DNA of 21,088 bases, from NCBI GenBank assembly GCA_009775125.1, contig VSPD01000046.1, positions 1 to 21,088 on the forward strand, given 5' to 3'. The DNA comes from Muribaculaceae bacterium (GTDB taxonomy: Bacteria; Bacteroidota; Bacteroidia; Bacteroidales; Muribaculaceae). Shown here piece after piece: positions 16,001 through 21,088 of this stretch. The position numbers and the translations under genes are program-made. The number at the start of each line of letters is the position of its first letter. Position 1 is the stretch's first letter. The notes below the pieces were generated by a model. The model worked only from the letters and a program-made list of their open reading frames with translations, was not told the origin of the DNA and did not search any database.

Positions 16001-16230
16001 TCCAGAACATCTCGCTGCGCTACAACGTGCCCCAGCGCTGGTGCAAGAAAGCATTCCTTTCCGCAGCAAGCATATATGTGAACGTGCAGAATGTGCACAC
16101 CTTCACATCTTACAGCGGCTATGACCCCGAAATCGGCGCGTACAACCAAAGCTCGCTCTTGCAGAACATCGACCGCGGACGCTATCCCACACCCCGCACC
16201 TACACCCTCGGTCTCAATCTCTCTTTCTAA
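13021..16230 (+). CDS. SusC/RagA-family TonB-dependent outer-membrane transporter
   Basis: This 1069-residue outer-membrane barrel imports oligosaccharides with its SusD partner, powered by TonB. A signal peptide ends near ASA-Q (27/28). A carboxypeptidase-regulatory-like domain follows (about 29-103), then the SusC hallmark LDEVVVVGYGTQKK (107-120) that includes the TonB box. The plug domain covers about 121-245 (QMLQGKIAGVQV, IRIRGASSL, PLYVIDGVP), and the barrel runs to the aromatic C-terminus TYTLGLNLSF. Length and order of domains are normal and no frameshift is seen. SusD follows after 24 bases and two glycan-binding lipoproteins after that, so the four form one unit. The substrate, probably mannan oligosaccharide, is inferred from the enzymes next door. 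Confidence 0.95.
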   Translation: MRTIKRKCLVTLLLAAVALFNSLAASAQLTVKGTVIDDTDEPLIGVSVKEEGAASGVVTDFDGNYTIKVSSGKAVLVFSYIGMNEQKIKVDGRSVINVTMSANSTALDEVVVVGYGTQKKSDITGSVASIGEDAMRKTIVTNADQMLQGKIAGVQVTQNSGAPGGATSIRIRGASSLTSSNEPLYVIDGVPMSTANSTIGGFEWAGGTNGQNTVNPLAAIAPSDIVSIDVLKDASACAIYGAAGANGVVLVTTRRGSAGHSSVTYDGYVAWQTAPKKLDMMNLREYAVYQTKLYDDGIIGDGNYDKTFADPSILGLGTDWQDEVFRTAFMQSHQVSLTGGNDKTTYAMSAGWMGQDGTIVGSDFNRFNTRFNLDHQLTSFLKLGGSLAYTRTNEKITLNDGSDGVIMQAITMQPQVPVRDFDGNWAGPTTVNGSSSWNPVALALEKNNTLLRQRMMGNFYMSVDFLKNFTFRAEYAFDAGQNENNAYSPRYDFGLNKNDINQMYHREDHSFFWMQKDYLTYHNNFGGRHDLTVMAGFEASKSSWRGTSFIKKNFTSDDIHVMTGDGEFVSNTGWKDAASTASVFGRVNYGFDNKYLLTATLRADGSSKFGSENKWGYFPSVALGWRINQENWFENAAWLNNLKLRVGYGEVGNSNIDTYRYAAAMQNVNTPFGTGYFPMNLANSKLKWESSVQYNAGIDFAAFQNRLEFTFEVYNKETKDLLLQVYAPGHIGVTNDGNAIQTPYANIGKTRNRGFDVSIVGRPIVSKDWNWTSNLTMSFNRNKIVALNNNDQVIYGKVDWYSEFQTVSMFKVGQPMGVFYGYETEGIFQNADEIRAHATQTGSAEPYSNNIDRTSGAWPGDLKFKDQNGDGVIDSNDQVVIGDPNPDLTYGWTNTVQFKDWELSIGLTGQFGGKILNWVRYRTEAQNSIWDNQDVSVLSGVKLGLIDPAGSSTDPDNVQVVSNGNGIPRFSNLDGNGNNRMSDRWLEDATYLRIQNISLRYNVPQRWCKKAFLSAASIYVNVQNVHTFTSYSGYDPEIGAYNQSSLLQNIDRGRYPTPRTYTLGLNLSF

Positions 16231-16254
16231 CCTCTTTCAATCAGACATACGACA

Positions 16255-17946
16255 ATGAAATCATTCAACAAATATATTGCCGCCGCCCTTGCCGGGCTCG
16301 CCCTCGCATCCTGCGACGACTTCCTGACGGTGACACCTGAGGACAAGTTCGTGCAAGACAACTACTATACTTCCGCCGAGGCCATACGCGACAACACAAA
16401 AGTGATATATTCCGCAACAGTATGGCGCGACTTCATGATGAATTTCCACTGGAAACTCGACGAACTCGTGGGCGACATGTACTACACCTATGCCGCCGAA
16501 GGCCAATGGTATTTCGGAACATACACCGACGTGAACCAATATATCAAGGAAGGCTGGAACGGCCTCTACAACGTGATATCGCAGTGCAACTCCATAATCG
16601 AGGATATGCCCGGATATGTTTCCGGCGTGCCTCAGGAAGATGTCGACCGCGCTATCGCCGAAGCCCGCGCCATACGTGCATACTGCTACTGGTATATCGC
16701 CGAATGTTGGCACGACGCTCCCATCATCACGCACAACTCCGACAATATCACCAACAACAACTTCAACACTCCGCGCAATCCTCAGGCCGACATCTACCGC
16801 TTCGCCCTCGAGGATGCCGACTTCGCCGTGAACACCCTGCCTGAGACTGATGCCGACGCCTTCCGCGCCACTGTGGCCACAGCACGCGCCATCCGCGCCC
16901 GCATCCTTCTCACCATGGCCTCTCACTCCGACTATGGCTACGACCGCGCCGACCTTTACCGCCGCGCTGCCGCCGACGCTCTCGCCGTGATTGACTCACG
17001 CGACAACGTAAAGGACATTCCTTTCGCAACACTTTTCGACGCCACCACCAACAACGGTCCCGAATCGCTTCTCGCAATACAGTGCGGAACCCTCGGATAT
17101 GGCACCGGCAACCCCAAGACCATCGCATGGGGACGCTCGTCGGTGATTGCCGACGGCTGCTGGGGTTCGGGCAAAGGCCCCACTATCTCGCTGCAAAGCA
17201 TGTACGACCAGCTCGACCAGCGTCGCAAATGGACATATATGGCCAACGGCGACTTCTATCCCAATCTCAACACCGCCGCCGGAGGATACACCTACTACAT
17301 CCAAAGCTACGAGGACGGCAGCGTGCTTGAATCGCGCAATGAGATGAACTCTCACATAAAGAAATATATTCTTGGCCGCGATGCCGACGGCAACGGCACC
17401 ACATCCAACAATCAGGACGGATCCAACAACGTATATCTCGTGCGTCTGGCCGACATGTACCTGATTTATGCCGAAGCCATAATGGGCACTGCCAACTCAA
17501 CGACCGATGCCAACGCCCTCGACAAAATCAACAGCGTCCGCGCCCGTGCCGGCCTCGCAGGCTTCACATCGCTTACATACACCGACCTTCTGAAAGAACG
17601 CCGCCGCGAGTTTGCCTTCGAGTCAATCAACTGGTTCGACATCCTGCGCCTGCGCTACCGCGAAGGCGACGCCACCGCCCTCGAATTCCTCAATTCCGGC
17701 TATGGCTCCGGCTACAACCGCTCCTGCATGTACGTGTTCAAGGACTGGAGCATGAACGAAGAGGCTTACGCCAACCTTGAAAGCACCTACAAGATTGCCG
17801 CTTCTGTCGACGACGGCGGCATGTACGACCCCATCGTGCTCACTGCATCCTCGTTTGTGATTCCCCTGCCTGCCTCTGCCACAACAAGCGCGCCCGCCCT
17901 GCTCGGCGACATCGTGCCCTTCTATACGTCCAACACCGAAAAATAA
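16255..17946 (+). CDS. SusD/RagB-family nutrient-binding outer-membrane lipoprotein
   Basis: This 563-residue surface lipoprotein acts as the lid over the SusC barrel and binds the glycan. The signal peptide ends LASC, with Cys20 acylated and followed by two Asp, an acidic pattern typical of Bacteroidota lipoproteins sent to the cell surface. DFLTVTPEDKF and the helical TPR-like region (for example the AEARAIRAYCYWYIAE segment) are typical of SusD. So is the C-terminal ERRREFAFESINWFDILRLR near 449-468. It overlaps nothing, with 24 bases after susC and 6 bases before the next lipoprotein gene. The family call is secure and the ligand is inferred from context. Confidence 0.95.
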   Translation: MKSFNKYIAAALAGLALASCDDFLTVTPEDKFVQDNYYTSAEAIRDNTKVIYSATVWRDFMMNFHWKLDELVGDMYYTYAAEGQWYFGTYTDVNQYIKEGWNGLYNVISQCNSIIEDMPGYVSGVPQEDVDRAIAEARAIRAYCYWYIAECWHDAPIITHNSDNITNNNFNTPRNPQADIYRFALEDADFAVNTLPETDADAFRATVATARAIRARILLTMASHSDYGYDRADLYRRAAADALAVIDSRDNVKDIPFATLFDATTNNGPESLLAIQCGTLGYGTGNPKTIAWGRSSVIADGCWGSGKGPTISLQSMYDQLDQRRKWTYMANGDFYPNLNTAAGGYTYYIQSYEDGSVLESRNEMNSHIKKYILGRDADGNGTTSNNQDGSNNVYLVRLADMYLIYAEAIMGTANSTTDANALDKINSVRARAGLAGFTSLTYTDLLKERRREFAFESINWFDILRLRYREGDATALEFLNSGYGSGYNRSCMYVFKDWSMNEEAYANLESTYKIAASVDDGGMYDPIVLTASSFVIPLPASATTSAPALLGDIVPFYTSNTEK

Positions 17947-17952
17947 TATTCC

Positions 17953-19149
17953 ATGAAAAAATATTTCAGCATCTTCACCATAGGCGTGGCTTTGGCCGCA
18001 TCGCTCTCGTCGTGCGACCAGACCGATGCCGAGGCCGACAAGGACGCCACCCCGCAGATTGAATATTGCCGTGTGTGCGACCCGGCGGCGGCCGACTCCA
18101 TGATTGTGTCAGCATCGCTCGGCTCGCGCATAGCCTTCATCGGCCGCGACCTCGGAGCCGTGCAGCAAGTGTGGTTCAACGACCAGAAAGCAAAACTCAA
18201 CCCCACTATGGTAACGTCGAACTCTATTATCGTCGACGTGCCCACATCCTTGCCTCAGGAAGTGACCAATCAAGTGCGTTTCGTCACCTCGAAAGGCCGC
18301 GAGACCATATATCCCTTCTCGGTGAAAGTGCCCTCGCCGCTTATCACCTCAATCTCCTGCCAGTATGCCTCGCCCGGCGATGCCCTCGTGATGGTGGGCG
18401 ACTACTTCCTCTCCACCGGCGACATCCCCGTCACCGTCACCTTCCCCGGCGGTATTGTCGTAGAGCCCGATTCCTACACCAAGGAAACTCTTACCGTGAC
18501 CGTGCCCGCCGAGGCTACAACCGAAGGCTTCATCAAGGTTACATCTGAAAACGGCACCACCACCGTGCCCTTCAAATTCCTTGAAACCGACGGCCTTATC
18601 TGCGACTTCGAGCCCGACGGTTACATGAACCCGTGGGGACAAGGCGGCTACGGCACCGAAGGAGGCGTCTCCGGACAGTATCTCCATTTCAGCCAGACCG
18701 CAGCCGGCGAATGGAGCTGGAACAACGCCCTTATGTGGTGCTACTGGAACGCCGCTTCCGGCAAGCCCATAGCACGCGGCGACCTCTCGCAACTTGGCCT
18801 CCGCTTCGAGACCAACATAGTGTCCTGGGCCAACCTGCCCATGCTCATCTGGTTCTTCAAAGACGACGAGACCACCAATGTCGACGGCGACGAGGCACAG
18901 GCCCACTGGATGCCTTGGTCGAGCCTCGGCGGCGACACTCCCTTCACCACCGGCGGATGGACCACCGTGACAATTCCTCTCACCGATTTCAAATATGACA
19001 AGACCGGCGAGGTCGACAACCGCGTGATCGGCAATATCGAAGAATTCTACAACATCGGCTTTATGGTGTTCGGCGCGTTCGCTCCCGGCACACAGGCCTT
19101 CGACTTCGACGTCCGCATCGACAACCTCCGTATCGTCAACATCAACTAA
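17953..19149 (+). CDS. Surface glycan-binding lipoprotein with IPT/TIG domains (SGBP-like)
   Basis: This 398-residue lipoprotein has a signal ending LSSC (Cys21) followed by acidic residues. Two Ig-like IPT/TIG domains fit at about 34-126 and 128-210. A Trp-rich C-terminal domain (about 213-398) includes WSWNNALMWCYW (254-265), WMPW (319-322) and a closing FDFDVRIDNLRI. This layout, a stiff Ig stalk carrying a terminal glycan-binding beta-sandwich, is that of the SGBP-B-type proteins placed right after susD in many loci. There it recruits polysaccharide to the cell surface. It is 6 bases after susD. No catalytic motif is seen. Specificity cannot be read from sequence. Confidence 0.82.
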   Translation: MKKYFSIFTIGVALAASLSSCDQTDAEADKDATPQIEYCRVCDPAAADSMIVSASLGSRIAFIGRDLGAVQQVWFNDQKAKLNPTMVTSNSIIVDVPTSLPQEVTNQVRFVTSKGRETIYPFSVKVPSPLITSISCQYASPGDALVMVGDYFLSTGDIPVTVTFPGGIVVEPDSYTKETLTVTVPAEATTEGFIKVTSENGTTTVPFKFLETDGLICDFEPDGYMNPWGQGGYGTEGGVSGQYLHFSQTAAGEWSWNNALMWCYWNAASGKPIARGDLSQLGLRFETNIVSWANLPMLIWFFKDDETTNVDGDEAQAHWMPWSSLGGDTPFTTGGWTTVTIPLTDFKYDKTGEVDNRVIGNIEEFYNIGFMVFGAFAPGTQAFDFDVRIDNLRIVNIN

Positions 19150-19170
19150 CCCCTCCACGCTTTACCAATC

Positions 19171-21000
19171 ATGAAATCCAAATATATTTTCAAGACAATG
19201 CTGGCGGCTTTCGTGGCGTTCGGCGCTATGCTCTCGGTAAGCTCCTGCTCCGACGATGACGACGACCTGCCCTTCCACACCAGCCGGCTCCACTCCTTCG
19301 GTCCGTCGCCGGCCGACCGTGGCGGTGAAATCACCATCCTTGGCTATGGCCTCGGCGATGTACGCGAGGTGGTGTTCCCCGTCGACGTGCACGTCACATC
19401 ATTCGTATCAAAGGCCGACGACAAGATTGTCGTGACCGTGCCCCAGGAAGCCGTGCCCGGCCAGATTCGTCTGGTCATGGCCGGCGGCGAGGAAATCACT
19501 TCCCGCTCCATCATCTCGTTCAACGAGGAGCCCGAGGTGACATCCGTGGCGCCCACCACCGTAAAAATCGGCGATGTCGTCACCGTAACGGGTGAATATC
19601 TCTACAACATAGCCTCCATTACCTTCGGCAACGACTATGAGCTGTCGAATTCCGGCTTCACCACCCAGACACGCAACGAAATCACTTTCCGTGTCCCCGC
19701 CGAGGCTGCCTCGGGCGAAATCACCTTCTCCAACGGAGGCGACTGGGCGCTCACCTGGGAAACACCCCTTGAAGTGTCGGCTCCCGCTGTAACCGCAGTT
19801 TCTGCCACAGCCGTTGATTTTGGCGACAATGTGACCGTCACCGGCACAGGCCTCGACCAAATCGAGAAAATATCCTTCCCCGGCCAGGCCGAAGCCTATT
19901 TCACCGTCAATGCCGACGGCTCGGAAGTGGCCGTTGAAGTGCCTCTCGACACCAAATCAGGCGCAGTATCCGCCACGCTTCTCAACGGTGCGGTTATATC
20001 CCTGTTCGATGTCACTCTTCCCGAAATAACATATTCGTCGATTTCTCCGGCAAAAGACATCGTGGCCGGCAAGATGCTCACCATCACAGGCTCGCTGCTC
20101 GACCGCGTGAAGGAAATACGTTTCCCCGGCGGCGCAAGCGTGGCATACGGCTCATGGACCGTGAGCGACGACGGCGCTCAAATCGACGTCAAGGCTCCCG
20201 AAGGCATCGTCGACGGCAAGCTCACCCTCGTGCAGAACAGCAACATCGCTGTCGACACCGAGTCAATCTCAACCCGCAAGATGGGCAATGTGATATGGAC
20301 CGGCAGCATCGACTTTGGCGGATGGTCGAATTATCTCCAGATTGCCTCCGAGTGCAACGACGACGTGTGGGATACTTTCAGCAAGGAAATAAAAGGCCCC
20401 GGCACACTCACACTCCACTTCGACGAGGATGCTTCCAGCACCTACTGGCAGATTGCCACAGTGTACCGCTCCGACTGGGATACACAATTTGAAGGTGCCA
20501 CATCAAAAATCTACGAACTCGAAGCCGGCGCATCCACTCTGCAAGTGCGTGTCACCGAAGCCGACTATCAGATGCTTCAAGGCGCAGGCTGGGTATTCAA
20601 GGGCTGCTACATCACCCTCACCGCAGTAGAGTGGGAAGGTGAAGGCGGAGGCCAGGACACTCCCGGCGCCACCATATGGTCGGGCAACCTCGCCCTCGAC
20701 GGCTCATGGGGCTCTTTCGAGCAGATTCCCGCATCGGCCTTCGAAAGCCTTGCCGACGGCAACTCGCTGGTGTTAACATATTCAGTGCCCGGCACAGGCG
20801 ATGCGCAGGTCAAGCCCATGGACGGCAACTGGACTCCTCTCTCGGCTGCCAACGCCGCCAACGAATGGGCCTGCATAGGCCTCGACGACTCCGGCTCGTA
20901 TGAGATGCCCCTCTCGGCCGACGATGTGGCCGCGCTCAAATCCTCCGGCATGATTCTTTCCGGACAGCACGTAACCATCACTGCCGTAGCCATCAAATAA
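19171..21000 (+). CDS. Surface lipoprotein with four IPT/TIG domains and a duplicated glycan-binding-like module
   Basis: This 609-residue lipoprotein has a signal ending SSC (Cys26) followed by Ser and a run of Asp, a strong surface-export signal. Four IPT/TIG-like domains can be laid at about 37-117, 119-203, 205-284 and 285-367, each with the ..GD.VTVTG..L..I..I.F.. pattern. Two C-terminal modules follow, 372-488 and 499-609, joined by a Gly-rich acidic linker. They align with each other: IWTG/IWSG at the start, QI about 14-15 residues on, LTLHF/LVLTY in the middle, and YITLTAV/VTITAV at the end. Similar beta-sandwiches are found appended to Bacteroidota glycanases. It is probably a second glycan-binding protein with two sites. 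It is 21 bases after the previous gene, and no hairpin terminator is visible after it. Confidence 0.8.
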   Translation: MKSKYIFKTMLAAFVAFGAMLSVSSCSDDDDDLPFHTSRLHSFGPSPADRGGEITILGYGLGDVREVVFPVDVHVTSFVSKADDKIVVTVPQEAVPGQIRLVMAGGEEITSRSIISFNEEPEVTSVAPTTVKIGDVVTVTGEYLYNIASITFGNDYELSNSGFTTQTRNEITFRVPAEAASGEITFSNGGDWALTWETPLEVSAPAVTAVSATAVDFGDNVTVTGTGLDQIEKISFPGQAEAYFTVNADGSEVAVEVPLDTKSGAVSATLLNGAVISLFDVTLPEITYSSISPAKDIVAGKMLTITGSLLDRVKEIRFPGGASVAYGSWTVSDDGAQIDVKAPEGIVDGKLTLVQNSNIAVDTESISTRKMGNVIWTGSIDFGGWSNYLQIASECNDDVWDTFSKEIKGPGTLTLHFDEDASSTYWQIATVYRSDWDTQFEGATSKIYELEAGASTLQVRVTEADYQMLQGAGWVFKGCYITLTAVEWEGEGGGQDTPGATIWSGNLALDGSWGSFEQIPASAFESLADGNSLVLTYSVPGTGDAQVKPMDGNWTPLSAANAANEWACIGLDDSGSYEMPLSADDVAALKSSGMILSGQHVTITAVAIK

Positions 21001-21088
21001 CGAAAAAAAATGATAAGTATATCGTAAAAATAAATTAATGTATTGATATGTTAAGCCGCAGGTCTACAGAAATTAATCATGTATCGTT
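21001..21088. other. Window-end intergenic sequence
   Basis: This AT-rich stretch follows the last lipoprotein gene. No convincing hairpin or promoter consensus is seen. An ATG at 21079 in an AT-rich context could open a further gene of the locus, but only three codons are visible. Confidence 0.3.

Noticed and set aside
1..21088. CRISPR arrays, tRNA or rRNA genes, riboswitches
   Set aside because: No regularly spaced repeats, tRNA-like cloverleaf or conserved rRNA segments were recognised in the short intergenic regions.

Overview
The window reads as a moderately GC-rich chromosome segment of a Bacteroidota bacterium, order Bacteroidales. The evidence is a SusC/SusD pair, lipoproteins with acidic export signals, promoters of the Bacteroides type (TTTG near -33, TAnnTTTG near -7), starts without clear Shine-Dalgarno sequences, and an eukaryote-type (GH13_8) glycogen branching enzyme. 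The high GC would fit a gut Muribaculaceae-like genome, but that family assignment is inference. No rRNA, tRNA, insertion sequence or CRISPR array was seen, and no gene-free stretch exceeds 300 bases.

Region 1 (1-3315, minus strand) is a redox operon. It runs from a 507-residue membrane polyferredoxin that looks like a NapH-NapG fusion, to a Tat-exported aldo/keto reductase lipoprotein with two Fe-S clusters, to a membrane-anchored coiled-coil protein cut by the window edge. The last two genes overlap by ATGA. Region 2 (3316-5563) holds a divergent promoter pair, the glycogen branching enzyme gene glgB and a strong hairpin terminator.

Region 3 (5564-6995) is a distinctly AT-rich cassette of three tightly packed genes with its own promoter and a palindrome at the predicted transcription start. 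The genes are a RelE/HigB-like toxin, an Xre-type antitoxin with a long C-terminal tail, and a small protein that looks SecB-like. This order is that of a toxin-antitoxin-chaperone (TAC) module as known from Mycobacterium tuberculosis (Rv1955-Rv1956-Rv1957). It is the most interesting system in the window. It ends in a long hairpin shared with the convergent gene that follows.

Region 4 (7000-21088) is a polysaccharide utilization locus that fits acetylated galacto(gluco)mannan or a related beta-mannan. A secreted GH36 alpha-galactosidase (minus strand) is divergent from an operon of an AraC-type regulator, a CE7 acetyl esterase and a GH5 endo-mannanase-like lipoprotein. A second unit follows with its own promoter-like element and a leader direct repeat: SusC, SusD and two surface glycan-binding lipoproteins with IPT/TIG domains. 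The second of these ends in a duplicated carbohydrate-binding-like module. The inferred division of labour is that the surface proteins bind the glycan, the GH5 enzyme cuts the backbone, SusCD imports oligosaccharides, and the esterase and alpha-galactosidase strip acetyl and galactosyl groups. The AraC protein probably senses the substrate. Enzymes often found in mannan loci (GH26, GH130) are not in this window.
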